Of a stretch of DNA of 64,000 nt, positions 28,127 through 37,802 are shown one piece after another (within the stretch, counting starts at the first letter, position 1; each line of letters starts with the position of its first letter). Below the pieces are notes generated by a model, which did no database searches, was not told the DNA's origin, and saw only the letters and a list, made by a program, of their open reading frames with translations. Source of the stretch: Clostridium homopropionicum DSM 5847 (GTDB lineage: Bacteria; Bacillota; Clostridia; Clostridiales; Clostridiaceae); the NCBI RefSeq assembly GCF_001263795.1, contig NZ_LHUR01000005.1, positions 1 through 64,000 of the forward strand. Direction: 5' to 3'. Position numbers and translations under genes: made by a program.

Positions 28127-30196
28127 TTAAAATTTATCCCAAAATACTTTAATAATATCTCCTTCTTTTAATTCATCATAATATCCTGCTTTTTCACCAT
28201 TTAATATTAATCTTAAGATTCCCCTTATACTAGTTAAATCAAAATTTATATAATTAAAAATATCAATAAATATATATTTATCCTTTCCTGTTAATAATAT
28301 TTTATCATCATTAACTATTACATTTATTCCTTTGTGATTTTCTGTAACAGCTTCTTCTTTTGTAACTCCTTCTTTGCTTTGAGAAGACTCCTCATTTATA
28401 TAATTCTCCTCTTCAGCTGCTTCTATACTTTCGTGAGAATCCATTTTTTCCTCTACTCTACTATATATTCTATCTCCCTCTTTTATAACATATTCTTCAG
28501 AAATCTGCTCATCTCTCAAGAAATAAGTAGTATTTTCTTTCATCAAATCATTATATTTCAAGTATTCACCAAGCTTAGACGGAAATACAACCTCAACCTC
28601 TTCATCTTCTTTTATTAATTCTTCAAGTGAAATCATCTTTTTATTTATAAATGCCACAGGCTCAAGGTTTTGAATAATATCATTAAAGTAAAAGCCTATA
28701 GAATATATCTTTTTTACAAAATCTATTATTCTTGGAGCTGCATCCTTTCCATCCTTTGCGAAGATTATATTTATTGAGTCTCCTTCTTTTACTTCTGTAT
28801 CCATGCTTGAAATTTTATTGTTTACTTTAATTTCAGCATTTTGAGCCAAAGTGCCGAAGGCAACCCTCTTAATTCCATTAAGAGTAAACCTGATATTCTT
28901 GCCATTTTTCCCTACAAGCATTTTGTGGTTTATAGATGCCTGCACCATTACATCCATTACTGTATGTCTATGAGAATTAAAAAGACTTATTACTTCATTA
29001 TTTAATATTACATCTATAAAATCATTACCCGATTTTTTTATTGCAACTATTGCAATACCAAGTACAGTAACTCCAGTGCTGCCAAGACTCTCATCACAAT
29101 TAGATGCGTCAATAACTGCATCTCTTCCTTTGATTGCAATTCTTTGAATAGGTAAATTTAGCTTCTCAGCTAATAACTCTTTAAAGTTTGGTGTGTGTGC
29201 TCCACCACCTACTAAAAATATTGCATTAGGGGATTTTCCACCATTAAGCTCAATAATTTTATCCCCAACTTCCTTTGTGATTTTATCAACAATTGGATTT
29301 GTTATTTTTATAAGCTCAGCTGAGGTAACCTCATTTTCTAATCCTAAGATATCTACATAAGATATTTTTTCTTTTACGCTAATTTCCCTTTTCATTCTTT
29401 CAGCTGTTATAAAGTCAACTAAATACGCTTGTACAATTGCCTCTGTTACTTCATCTCCAGCCATAGGTACCATTCCATAAGCACTTATACTTTCATTGCT
29501 GCTTATAGCTATATCTGAAGTTCCTGCACCCACATCAACAAGGGCAATGTTAAGTAATCTTAGCTTTTTAGGAACTACAGCCTCTATTGCAGCTATAGGC
29601 TCCAAGGTTAGATTTGTTACAGTTAAAAATACTTTATTCATTACTGCATAAAGGCTATCCACAACTGACCTAGGAAGGAAAGTTGAAATTACTTCTACAG
29701 CTATTTTTTCTCCTTTTTGTGAAAGTAGATTTCCTATTACGTATCCATTTAAATAATAGTTTTTTACGCTATATCCAACACAATAAAGCTTTCCTTGAGT
29801 TTGTTTATTTATATCTTCTTCTGCTTTTTTTACTGCATTAAGTTCAAGGCTTCTTATAGTATCTTTATCTATTTCTTTATCTTCATCTGTTTCCATCTCA
29901 ACTTTTACTTCAGCAGTTCTTAAAAATCTTCCCGCTGCAGCAATAGATACTTCTTTTAACTTAAAGCCCAGCTCTTCCTCTAAATCCTTTTTTACAGTGC
30001 TTACAGTACTTGCTACTAGACTAACATCATGAATTTGACCATCTACCATAGCTCTTTCTTCATGTTCTAAATATTTTTCACTTAAAACATGAAACTTTTT
30101 ATCTCTTACTACTCCAACAGTTCCTATAATTGAACGTGTTCCAATATCTAAAGCAAAAATTATATCTTTTGGGTTAATATCTAAAAGTTTTACCAT
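28127..30196 (-). CDS. Long FtsA-like actin-fold ATPase
   Basis: The 689-residue protein has an actin-type ATPase core in residues 1-400: FALDIGTRSIIGTVGV at the start, LVDVGAGTSDIAI near 215 and IFLVGGGAHTPNFKEL near 335. An FtsA-type insertion follows the first block. The C-terminal 280 residues are extra, with a beta-rich part and a Glu/Ser-rich linker, and end without an amphipathic membrane helix that I can see. Clostridia often annotate this as a cell-division FtsA-domain protein, but it is longer than real FtsA (about 420) and its role is unknown. Confidence 0.8.
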   Translation of the reverse strand: MVKLLDINPKDIIFALDIGTRSIIGTVGVVRDKKFHVLSEKYLEHEERAMVDGQIHDVSLVASTVSTVKKDLEEELGFKLKEVSIAAAGRFLRTAEVKVEMETDEDKEIDKDTIRSLELNAVKKAEEDINKQTQGKLYCVGYSVKNYYLNGYVIGNLLSQKGEKIAVEVISTFLPRSVVDSLYAVMNKVFLTVTNLTLEPIAAIEAVVPKKLRLLNIALVDVGAGTSDIAISSNESISAYGMVPMAGDEVTEAIVQAYLVDFITAERMKREISVKEKISYVDILGLENEVTSAELIKITNPIVDKITKEVGDKIIELNGGKSPNAIFLVGGGAHTPNFKELLAEKLNLPIQRIAIKGRDAVIDASNCDESLGSTGVTVLGIAIVAIKKSGNDFIDVILNNEVISLFNSHRHTVMDVMVQASINHKMLVGKNGKNIRFTLNGIKRVAFGTLAQNAEIKVNNKISSMDTEVKEGDSINIIFAKDGKDAAPRIIDFVKKIYSIGFYFNDIIQNLEPVAFINKKMISLEELIKEDEEVEVVFPSKLGEYLKYNDLMKENTTYFLRDEQISEEYVIKEGDRIYSRVEEKMDSHESIEAAEEENYINEESSQSKEGVTKEEAVTENHKGINVIVNDDKILLTGKDKYIFIDIFNYINFDLTSIRGILRLILNGEKAGYYDELKEGDIIKVFWDKF

Positions 30197-30226
30197 ACTT
30201 TATCTCCTCTTATAACCACTATATAA

Positions 30227-30253
30227 AGGCTCATATTATTACAATATGAGCTT
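30227..30253 (-). terminator. Hairpin between the UvrD-like helicase and the FtsA-like gene
   Basis: AAGCTCATATT and AATATGAGCCTT form an 11-base-pair stem with a five-base loop. The T-run after it is poor, so termination may be partial. Confidence 0.5.
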
Positions 30254-30309
30254 ACTAAAATTATATATTATACTTTTACTTTATTCAACAAACTACTTAA
30301 TAACTTATA

Positions 30310-32487
30310 TTACCCTATCTTTTTTATTAACCCATTATTCACTACTATTACTGGGTCAAAACTTCTTTTTATTTCATTCTCGAAGCTAATCTCAATTCTA
30401 TTACTGTCAAAGAACTCAACTCTGCCTTTTCCAAAACTCTTATGCATTATGTAGTCTCCTACATTATATTCTCTTTGAATCTCTGCTGACAGATTACATT
30501 CCTTGATAAACCTAGAAATTTCTTTGCTTTTACCGCGGATTTCATTAGAAATGCTTAAGGTTAGATTTTCAATTGCTCTGGTAATTCCTACGTAGAAAAG
30601 TCTTCTTTCCTCTTCTAAGTTAGATTCTATGCTGTTTCCATGAGGAATTATTTCTTCGTTACAGTTTATAATGAATATATTTTTAAACTCCATACCTTTT
30701 ACTCCGTGAATTGTACTTAAAATAACTCCTTTTTTTATATCTTTATTTTCCATTAACTTTTCCTCTACTTCAGATACATGTGCAAGAAAAGTAATTATAC
30801 TCGTATAGCCTTCTGAAGATGCAATAAACTCCTCCACAATTTCCTCTAATTCACTAAAGTCCATTTTATATTTAGTACCGTATTCCTTTAAGTAATCAAA
30901 GTATCCTATTCCTGTTAATATAAAATTTATTGCTCCTGCTAAAGACATTTTATTTAAGCTTTGAATATCCTTCTTAATTTTATCAATTGTCTTTAATTGA
31001 AAAACGGGTATACTTTCAATAGACTTAAGAATCTCAAAACAATCCTCTTTAAATGGATGTTTCTTTACCTTGTCTATATTAATTTTGCTTATATATCTAA
31101 AGGGTCTATTTATAACTCTTAAAAAGCTTTCCCTGTCATTTGCGTCTAAACTAAGCTTTAAATATGCCAAAATATCCTTGCATATAAAGTGCTCAAAGAA
31201 GTTGTATTCCTTATCTAATAATCTAAAAGGAATTTTATTTCTTATAAAGGAATCAATAATGCTCCTAGACTCTACATTAGTTCTATATAAAACAGCATTA
31301 TCTTCATACTCATATGCAGAAGAAGCCATTAATTTTACTATATTTGTTGTAATACCTTCAGCCTGTTTTCCTTCATTGAAATAATTAAATATATTTATAA
31401 TTGGTGCACTATTTTTGTATGACTCCATTATCTTATCATTTCGTACAAGATTATTTTTTATTAAATTATTTGATATTTCTATTACACTTTTAGGGCATCT
31501 ATAGTTTATTGACAAGTAAAGCTTTTTACCATTTTTAAAATGATCACTAAAATTAACTAAACATTCTGGCTCTGCACCTCTAAAGCTGTAAATGCACTGG
31601 TCCTCATCTCCAACGGCAAATAGCGAATTACCTTCATTTAATAATTTTAAAATGCTAATTTGCATTAAGTCACAATCTTGAAACTCGTCCACTAGAATAT
31701 ATTTAAATATTTTTCTATACCCTTCTAGCAGGGTAGGGTTTTTTGTAAAAATTTCTTTGCACTTAATCTGTAAATCATCAAAATCCAGTAGATTTTTTTC
31801 TGATTTGTAATCCTCATAAGCCTTATAACATTCTTTAAATATTCCTTTATCTATTTCTACAGAAAATTCCTCTAAGGTTTCTCCACTAGTTTTGAATAGA
31901 GAAATATAGTTTAGAATTTCTTTCATCTTATCTTCACTTACTTCATCTAAGTATAAGCTTAAGATACTTTTTATCACTCTATAAGCTTCAGATGTATTAA
32001 TTATATTAATATTATTATAATGCCTACTTAAAATTTTATAAAAAAGTCCGTGAAACGTCCCGAAAAATGGAGCTCTTCTATTTGAATTATTCAAAGCATT
32101 ATATCTATTTTTCATGTTCAAAGCTGCAGCTCTAGTGAAAGTTATTACTACAATATTTTCAGGGTTTTCAGCTCTGTATTTTAAGATATATTCTAATCTA
32201 GTATTACAACAGCTATTATCCTTTAAAAATTCCTTTAATAAATATATGTCTTCCTCTGTAATATTTTCTGGGTAAATATCTGATTTATAAGTATTCCCGA
32301 AGTTTACTAAATAATCTAATCTATTAATTAGTGTAGTAGTTTTCCCAGCTCCAGGGCAAGCAATAAGTGCCAAATTATCTTGATTGCTTAACACTGCTTC
32401 CTTTTGCTGATTATTTAAATTACAATATCTCTTTTCTATTATTAAATCTCTCAAACTGCAAAATTCATCTTTCAGATTCTTCATCAT
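30310..32487 (-). CDS. UvrD/PcrA-like superfamily 1 DNA helicase
   Basis: The 725-residue protein has the full set of UvrD-type motifs: Q-motif NNQQKEAVL, P-loop ACPGAGKTTTLINRL near residue 45, Walker B VDEFQDCD near 270, GDEDQCIYSFRGA, NYRCP, and VGITRAI near 645. A C-terminal segment of about 70 residues (MHKSFGKGRVEFFDSNRIEISF) resembles the Tudor-like tail that PcrA uses to contact RNA polymerase. It unwinds DNA with 3'-5' polarity in repair or conflict resolution. It is shorter than some PcrA proteins but looks complete. Confidence 0.88.
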   Translation of the reverse strand: MMKNLKDEFCSLRDLIIEKRYCNLNNQQKEAVLSNQDNLALIACPGAGKTTTLINRLDYLVNFGNTYKSDIYPENITEEDIYLLKEFLKDNSCCNTRLEYILKYRAENPENIVVITFTRAAALNMKNRYNALNNSNRRAPFFGTFHGLFYKILSRHYNNINIINTSEAYRVIKSILSLYLDEVSEDKMKEILNYISLFKTSGETLEEFSVEIDKGIFKECYKAYEDYKSEKNLLDFDDLQIKCKEIFTKNPTLLEGYRKIFKYILVDEFQDCDLMQISILKLLNEGNSLFAVGDEDQCIYSFRGAEPECLVNFSDHFKNGKKLYLSINYRCPKSVIEISNNLIKNNLVRNDKIMESYKNSAPIINIFNYFNEGKQAEGITTNIVKLMASSAYEYEDNAVLYRTNVESRSIIDSFIRNKIPFRLLDKEYNFFEHFICKDILAYLKLSLDANDRESFLRVINRPFRYISKINIDKVKKHPFKEDCFEILKSIESIPVFQLKTIDKIKKDIQSLNKMSLAGAINFILTGIGYFDYLKEYGTKYKMDFSELEEIVEEFIASSEGYTSIITFLAHVSEVEEKLMENKDIKKGVILSTIHGVKGMEFKNIFIINCNEEIIPHGNSIESNLEEERRLFYVGITRAIENLTLSISNEIRGKSKEISRFIKECNLSAEIQREYNVGDYIMHKSFGKGRVEFFDSNRIEISFENEIKRSFDPVIVVNNGLIKKIG

Positions 32488-32591
32488 TATTTCACCTTTT
32501 CCTAGGGTTATTAGGTAATATATTATTTATTCATTATAAACTTTTTTGATTATTTTTACACATAATAATTGTTGTAATAATCTTAATATGG

Positions 32592-32619
32592 TATTAAAAT
32601 AATAATAACTATTTTAATA
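32592..32619. promoter_or_regulatory. Inverted repeat upstream of pncB
   Basis: TATTAAAATA and TATTTTAATA form ten-base arms with an eight-base spacer, about 40-65 bases before the start codon of pncB in the divergent promoter region. In such AT-rich DNA it may be an operator or chance. Confidence 0.3.
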
Positions 32620-32655
32620 TAAAACGACACAATTTGATAATAAAAGGGGAAACCA

Positions 32656-34128
32656 ATGGATAATAATTTGTTTAATATTAAAAACGGAAGAAATCTTACT
32701 ATGCTTGTTGACTTTTATGAATTAACTATGGGCAACGGCTATCTGGAATCAGATTTATCTGATACTATTGCATATTTTGATATGTTCTTTAGAAGAATTC
32801 CTGATGGTGGAGGATATTGCATAATGTCAGGAGTTGAACAACTAATAGAATATCTCTCCAACTTAAAATTTACTGATGAAGATATCGATTACTTAAAATC
32901 AAAGAACTATTTTTCAGATAAGTTTCTTGAATATTTAAGAAACTTTAAATTTCAATGTGATGTTTGGGCAATACCTGAGGGAAATCCAGTATTTCCAGGA
33001 GAACCTCTTGTAACCGTTAGAGGTCCAATTATGCAGGCACAATTTGTAGAAACTATGATATTGCTAACAATAAATCACCAAACATTAATAGCTACAAAAG
33101 CTAATAGAATTTGTAGAGCAGCTGATGGCAGACCAGTAATGGAATTTGGTTCAAGACGTGCTCAAGGTTATGATGGTGCTATTTATGGTGCAAGATCTGC
33201 TATTATTGGAGGGTGCACTTCAACAGCATGTACAATAGCTGAACAAATGTTTAATGTTCCTGCCTCTGGCACAATGGCTCACAGCTGGGTACAACTTTTC
33301 CCAACAGAATTCGAGGCTTTTAAAACTTGGGCAGAAACTTATCCTAATAATTGTGTTCTATTAGTTGATACCTATAATGTATTAAAATCTGGTATTCCAA
33401 ATGCAATTAAGGTATTTGATGAAATATTAACACCTATGGGTGTAAAGCCTAAGGGAATTAGAATTGACAGTGGTGATATTACTTATTTAACAAAGAAATG
33501 CAGGACTTTACTTGACGAAGCAGGCTATCCTGATGTTAAAATAATCGTATCTAATTCCTTAGATGAACATATAATTACTCATGTTCTAAGCCAAGGGGCA
33601 AAAATTGATAGCTTTGGTGTTGGTGAAAGACTTATCACTGCTAAATCCGAACCGGTTTTTGGTGGTGTATACAAGCTAGTTGCTATTGAACATAAGGGTA
33701 AAATAATAGCTAAAATTAAAATAAGTGAAAACGAAGAAAAAATCACAAACCCTGGATTTAAGAAAATATATAGATTATTTGATAAAACTACTGATAAGGC
33801 TATCGCAGATTTAATTTGTCTAAATAGCGAAACAATAGATAATAGTAAGCCTCTAGAAATATTTGATCCAGTATTTACTTGGAAAAAGAAAAAATTAAAC
33901 AATTACTATGCAAAGGAATTAATGGTAAAAATATTTGATAAAGGTATTCCTTGCTACGAAAGCCCAAGTGTAAAGGAAATTCAAGAATATGCAAAATCAG
34001 AAACTAACAAGTTATGGGAAGAAGTACTGAGGTTTGAAAATCCTCATAATTATTATGTTGATCTTTCTAATCAGCTTTGGGACTTAAAACACGATTTGCT
34101 TAATAAATATGCTAGTTTATATGAATAA
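32656..34128 (+). CDS. pncB: Nicotinate phosphoribosyltransferase
   Basis: The 490-residue enzyme adds phosphoribose to nicotinate, the first step of NAD salvage. Visible family blocks are LVDFYELTMGNGYLE at the start, MEFGSRRAQGYDGA near residue 165, SGTMAHSWVQLF near 208 with the catalytic histidine, and RIDSGDITYLTKKCR near 275. Length is typical. AAAGGGG precedes the ATG. It is monocistronic with a terminator at 34152-34175. An ECF vitamin component at 5510 may supply niacin, but that link is a guess. Confidence 0.96.
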   Translation: MDNNLFNIKNGRNLTMLVDFYELTMGNGYLESDLSDTIAYFDMFFRRIPDGGGYCIMSGVEQLIEYLSNLKFTDEDIDYLKSKNYFSDKFLEYLRNFKFQCDVWAIPEGNPVFPGEPLVTVRGPIMQAQFVETMILLTINHQTLIATKANRICRAADGRPVMEFGSRRAQGYDGAIYGARSAIIGGCTSTACTIAEQMFNVPASGTMAHSWVQLFPTEFEAFKTWAETYPNNCVLLVDTYNVLKSGIPNAIKVFDEILTPMGVKPKGIRIDSGDITYLTKKCRTLLDEAGYPDVKIIVSNSLDEHIITHVLSQGAKIDSFGVGERLITAKSEPVFGGVYKLVAIEHKGKIIAKIKISENEEKITNPGFKKIYRLFDKTTDKAIADLICLNSETIDNSKPLEIFDPVFTWKKKKLNNYYAKELMVKIFDKGIPCYESPSVKEIQEYAKSETNKLWEEVLRFENPHNYYVDLSNQLWDLKHDLLNKYASLYE

Positions 34129-34151
34129 TTAAGAATAATTTACTAATATTA

Positions 34152-34175
34152 AAGGGCTACTTCAATGTAGCCCTT
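34152..34175. terminator. Bidirectional hairpin after pncB
   Basis: AAGGGCTAC pairs with GTAGCCCTT (34152-34160 and 34167-34175) between convergent genes, with a moderately T-rich tail on the plus strand. Confidence 0.7.
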
Positions 34176-34193
34176 ATACTATGTATTTAATTT

Positions 34194-34439
34194 TTACACA
34201 ATGCTCTTCATTTTAAAAATTCTATAATATCGGTTATCATCATATAAATCTTCCAATAGTTGAGCACCCTCACTTCTGAATAAATCGTACTCATAAAATG
34301 AACCTACTTCAAGTACCTTGTCCTTCATATGTGCTCGAAAAGGGCACAAACCATTTGTTTCTATATGTTCATAAAATGCACACTCATGAAAGCAGGATAC
34401 TTCATTTAAGTGATTTGACAAAAATGGACAACTGGACAT
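34194..34439 (-). CDS. Small four-cysteine protein, function unknown
   Basis: The 81-residue protein has four cysteines in its first 32 residues: CPF at 4-6, C16 and C20 in CFHEC, and CPF again at 32-34. This spacing could hold zinc or an iron-sulfur cluster. The remainder is charged and probably helical. AGGAGGT stands six to seven bases before the ATG at 34439; a longer frame to 34514 adds a hydrophobic stretch but has no such site. I do not recognise the family. Confidence 0.65.
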   Translation of the reverse strand: MSSCPFLSNHLNEVSCFHECAFYEHIETNGLCPFRAHMKDKVLEVGSFYEYDLFRSEGAQLLEDLYDDNRYYRIFKMKSIV

Positions 34440-34555
34440 AAATATACCTCCTAGTACGAAATTTAGTAAGTATATTATATACCATATAATGTAAAAATTA
34501 AATAGTTTTTTCAATTATAACCTTGTTTTGAGATTGAATTAATAAATATAAAGAA

Positions 34556-35194
34556 TTAATATCCAATATTTTCTCCTATAACTAACACCGTCAAATCAGT
34601 TGCCATAGGTTTCTTCTTTAATACATTATAACTTCTACATATTCTGCTTTCATTTTTACAATCCATGCATACTCCTGTTTGTGCACAAGGAGTACTTAAT
34701 CCTAATCTCTTACTGTTCATAGGGGCAGCTATCATCTTAATTCTTTCTAAAGCAGCTTTCTCATCTATACAAATTTTATTTATACCAACAGCCACTATTA
34801 CTTTTTTAGGACCAAAGGTCATAGCAGCCACTCTATTTCCTGCTCCATCAACATTTACTAACTCTCCATTTAATGTAATTGCATTACTACTGCATAAAAA
34901 TAAATCACTAGTTAATTGTGCTCTCCTTATCTCCATTTTTTCTTCTGCTGTCAAATTTGGCATACCATGATCAAGCACTATTGCCCCTAATTTTTTTGCT
35001 TCTTCAGCTATACCTAGTTCCTTAATAGTAGCTGAACCACCAAATCCAACTTTATCTCCCTCTTTTATATTTTCTAAAATATATTTTACTGCTTCTTCTT
35101 TATTCTCTAAATATACCGCATTGAACCAATTTTTCTTTAAAGCTTCAACTACCTTTTCTCCTAAGGTATATTTATGCCATTTTTCAATATTCAT
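34556..35194 (-). CDS. LUD-domain protein (LutC/DUF162 type)
   Basis: The 212-residue protein has a LUD domain, related to LutC of the lactate utilisation complex and to other sugar-phosphate-isomerase-like folds. Typical stretches are KVGFGGSATIKELGI and SSNAITLNGELVNVDGAGNRVAAMTFGPKKVI. A C-terminal cluster of cysteines (PCAQTGVCMDCKNESRICRSY) may bind metal. The partners LutA and LutB are not adjacent, so its role here is open. GGGAGGTA precedes the ATG at 35194. Confidence 0.85.
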   Translation of the reverse strand: MNIEKWHKYTLGEKVVEALKKNWFNAVYLENKEEAVKYILENIKEGDKVGFGGSATIKELGIAEEAKKLGAIVLDHGMPNLTAEEKMEIRRAQLTSDLFLCSSNAITLNGELVNVDGAGNRVAAMTFGPKKVIVAVGINKICIDEKAALERIKMIAAPMNSKRLGLSTPCAQTGVCMDCKNESRICRSYNVLKKKPMATDLTVLVIGENIGY

Positions 35195-35361
35195 TATGCT
35201 ACCTCCCTCGTATAAAATTAATCTTAAAACATATTTATTTAAGCTCATATTTTATTACTCTAAGTATATTTTAGACTCTCTCAATATTTTTATCAACTTT
35301 TTAAAGCATATAGTTCTCATTTAGTGAAATACTATTATTAAAAAAGTAAGGGGTGTTATAA

Positions 35362-35718
35362 GTGTATTTTACAAGTAGTTCTCTTTCTTATATTTTTTTA
35401 TCTATGTCTTTAATTGCTTTTGCATTTTTTTTATATTTTAAATCATTAGTTGTAAAAACTACCCCTAATAGTTCTACTAGGGATAAAATAATAGGTACCA
35501 TGAAAGACCCAGATACCTGGCGGTATAAAAATTCTATGATGTCCAATCTATCAATTTTTTGGGCAATAGTATCCTTAGGCGTTTTTATTTATTTGAAATT
35601 TTTTTATAAGGCTGGCTTAATTTCAATGATTTATTTCTTTATATACTTAGCTATTGAGGTTATTTCTGTAGTATATTTCTCCTCCATAAGAAAGTCACCA
35701 AAAAAAGCTAATCCATAA
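35362..35718 (+). CDS. Small membrane protein, unknown function
   Basis: The 118-residue protein has three hydrophobic segments (about 5-28, 58-76 and 82-104) and a basic tail (RKSPKKANP). Between the first two lies a soluble loop with NSTRDKIIGTMKDPDTW. The GTG at 35362 is the likely start, with AAGGGGT about nine bases upstream. It sits alone and ends at the same terminator as the gene from the other side. I do not recognise the family. Confidence 0.6.
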   Translation: MYFTSSSLSYIFLSMSLIAFAFFLYFKSLVVKTTPNSSTRDKIIGTMKDPDTWRYKNSMMSNLSIFWAIVSLGVFIYLKFFYKAGLISMIYFFIYLAIEVISVVYFSSIRKSPKKANP

Positions 35719-35737
35719 CTGGGTTAGCTTATATTTT
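35705..35737. terminator. Bidirectional terminator between convergent genes
   Basis: AAGCTAATCC (35705-35714) pairs with GGGTTAGCTT (35721-35730) with A and T runs on both sides. Confidence 0.8.
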
Positions 35738-36955
35738 TTTATCTTTCAATTCATATTCATAAATTACTCTTCCAAGACTTGATAAAAATGGCATGCCAAT
35801 CTTTTCATATTCATATTTATTGTCATTGAAAATCTCATTATCATTTACATAAATTACACTAGTAAGCATAAATTCTATATTCTTCTCCTCATCAGTTATA
35901 TAAGCATTATCTATCAAATATCCATAAGCACATCCAATTTTATTATATATTTTAATGTTTTCAGGAATCGGCTTATTTGAATCTCCAAACATAAAATATT
36001 TTACATGGCTATCTTTATAATTATACTTAGGATTTGAACACTGCCTTGGATATATTGACATGTACTTCCTTAGAAATTCGTAATCTTCCTTAGTTAAATT
36101 AAATCTTTGTTTTTCTTCAACATTCTCTGGAAATATTATCGCTTTTAGAATTCCGTGCAAAGCTTCTAAAGAAAAATAATTACTTTTTGAAAAATCCTTT
36201 GGATTTTCTATTAAACTTTTACCACTATAATACCCCTTACCTTTTATAATATTCTTTAAATTACTGCTATAATTTTTAAAATTATACACTAAAGGCTGTT
36301 TATATATTTCCTTATTATCCTTATAAAAAGTCATAGGATTTGTATATTTATTTTCTTCGTTATTCATTGGATTTCCAAGTCTGTGAAGAATTAAAGTATC
36401 CTTATACCCTTTTTTCCATAGTGTTTCATTATAGCACTCTTGACCTAAAAACTCGTAAAGTCTATCAAATCCATCATTATCACTTACAACTAAAACTTTT
36501 TTAATATACTGTGCTATAGATGGAAGCTTATTTTCTGAACTCCTATCAAAATTTACTGAGCTTTGAGAAGGCCTTCCTTTTTCGATTTTAAGTGGAGTAT
36601 CCTTATCTATATTAAGATTATTTAATTTTTCTAAAGCTAATGCACAAGCTGAAAGCTTCACTGAACTACCTGGATAAAAATACTTCTCTTTGTTTACCCT
36701 ATAGGTGTGTGTAATGAATGAAGGTATTTTATTTTCATCCCTACTTATTTGAGTATAAATAATTTGTACTTCATACTTTTCTGGATTTTTTAATATTTCT
36801 CCAAAAATCTGACTATTACTTTTTAGTATATTTTCAATTAAATTATTACTATTATCAAGAGCCTTAGCAGGATAACATAAAATTAAGTTAGAAACTAATA
36901 TTCCAATTATTAATATTTTAAAAGCTTTATATCTGCCTTTTCCTAAGTTTTTCAT
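35729..36955 (-). CDS. Secreted serine beta-lactamase-fold protein
   Basis: The 408-residue protein has a signal peptide (residues 1-33). Class A beta-lactamase-type motifs are present: SSVK in YPGSSVKLSA near residue 118, SDND in VVSDNDGFDR near 165 and KIG in YNKIGCAYG near 345. The fold would be that of class A enzymes, yet the protein is much longer than the usual 260-290 residues, so it may be an envelope hydrolase instead of a drug-resistance enzyme. The start at 36955 is chosen for its signal peptide; the closest GAGGGA is 12 bases away. It lies directly behind the NUDIX gene. Confidence 0.75.
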   Translation of the reverse strand: MKNLGKGRYKAFKILIIGILVSNLILCYPAKALDNSNNLIENILKSNSQIFGEILKNPEKYEVQIIYTQISRDENKIPSFITHTYRVNKEKYFYPGSSVKLSACALALEKLNNLNIDKDTPLKIEKGRPSQSSVNFDRSSENKLPSIAQYIKKVLVVSDNDGFDRLYEFLGQECYNETLWKKGYKDTLILHRLGNPMNNEENKYTNPMTFYKDNKEIYKQPLVYNFKNYSSNLKNIIKGKGYYSGKSLIENPKDFSKSNYFSLEALHGILKAIIFPENVEEKQRFNLTKEDYEFLRKYMSIYPRQCSNPKYNYKDSHVKYFMFGDSNKPIPENIKIYNKIGCAYGYLIDNAYITDEEKNIEFMLTSVIYVNDNEIFNDNKYEYEKIGMPFLSSLGRVIYEYELKDKKI

Positions 36956-37021
36956 ATTAAAAGCACATCCCTCATAATATAAAGTAATTACAAGTATAAT
37001 GTGCCCCCAATATCCTATCAA

Positions 37022-37633
37022 TTATTCAAGCAATTCTATAAAACTTTTAATTACCTGTGCAGTAAATCCCCAAATGACGTAATCTCCATAAATATAAAAA
37101 TATTGATTGTACTTCCTTGTGGAAAATTTATAATCCTTTCCTCCATAAATCAGATGAAATGGATAATCCTCCGTAAAATTCGGAATCAACTCTACTGGAT
37201 AAATTAATGGTATATTATCAGTAAAAAATTTAATAGGTACTTTAAATAAATGATCTACTTCTTCTGTATTTGGATAAATTTCCATAGATCTAATTTTACC
37301 TATAAACGGAAATATAATTGAATTATAAGGAGAAACAAAATAATCCATATCCCCAATTACTTCAATGTCTTCTCTATTTAAATTCAACTCTTCCATTGTT
37401 TCTCTAACTGCTGCTTCCCTAGGAGTTTCCCCCTCTTCTATAGCTCCTCCAGGTAGAGATATGTCTCCAGGCTGTCTTCTCAAAGTCAAAGCCCTTCTTT
37501 CAAATAAAATATATATCTCTCCTTTTTCTTCCATTAATAGAATCATTACAGCACTTCTGCTAAAACTGCCTATTGGCTTAGGTCTTCTATTTTTAAATGT
37601 TTTTTCTACTCTTTCAATTTCTATTTTTTTCAA
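37022..37633 (-). CDS. NUDIX hydrolase, coenzyme A pyrophosphatase type
   Basis: The 203-residue protein carries a full Nudix box, GGAIEEGETPREAAVRETME followed by EL, near residue 62, and just before it RRQPGDISLPGG, close to the motif of CoA diphosphatases (YeaB/NUDT7 type). These split CoA into 4'-phosphopantetheine and 3',5'-ADP, or act on related nucleotides. It is divergent from the carboxypeptidase gene and shares its upstream region with it. The beta-lactamase-like gene follows directly. Confidence 0.88.
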   Translation of the reverse strand: MKKIEIERVEKTFKNRRPKPIGSFSRSAVMILLMEEKGEIYILFERRALTLRRQPGDISLPGGAIEEGETPREAAVRETMEELNLNREDIEVIGDMDYFVSPYNSIIFPFIGKIRSMEIYPNTEEVDHLFKVPIKFFTDNIPLIYPVELIPNFTEDYPFHLIYGGKDYKFSTRKYNQYFYIYGDYVIWGFTAQVIKSFIELLE

Positions 37634-37665
37634 GTCTATTCTCCTTTCGACCGTGCCCCGTATAA

Positions 37666-37715
37666 TTAATTAGACACTTTAATTGTCACCTTTAAGTCAA
37701 TAAAGTGACACCTTA
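37666..37715. promoter_or_regulatory. Inverted and direct repeats between the NUDIX and carboxypeptidase genes
   Basis: TGTCAC-CTTTA and TAAAGTGACA form an inverted repeat at about 37685-37711, and GACACTTTAA at about 37673 is a further related half site. This group lies in the divergent promoter region, 35-50 bases upstream of the NUDIX start and 90-130 before the carboxypeptidase start, so it may be an operator for either gene. Confidence 0.4.
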
Positions 37716-37802
37716 AAAACCTTGTTCTAATTATACTAAAATGTTATACTAAAATCATATTTAAATCTAGAACTAAAATTTAAAAATTGGGAGAGATGAA
37801 TC

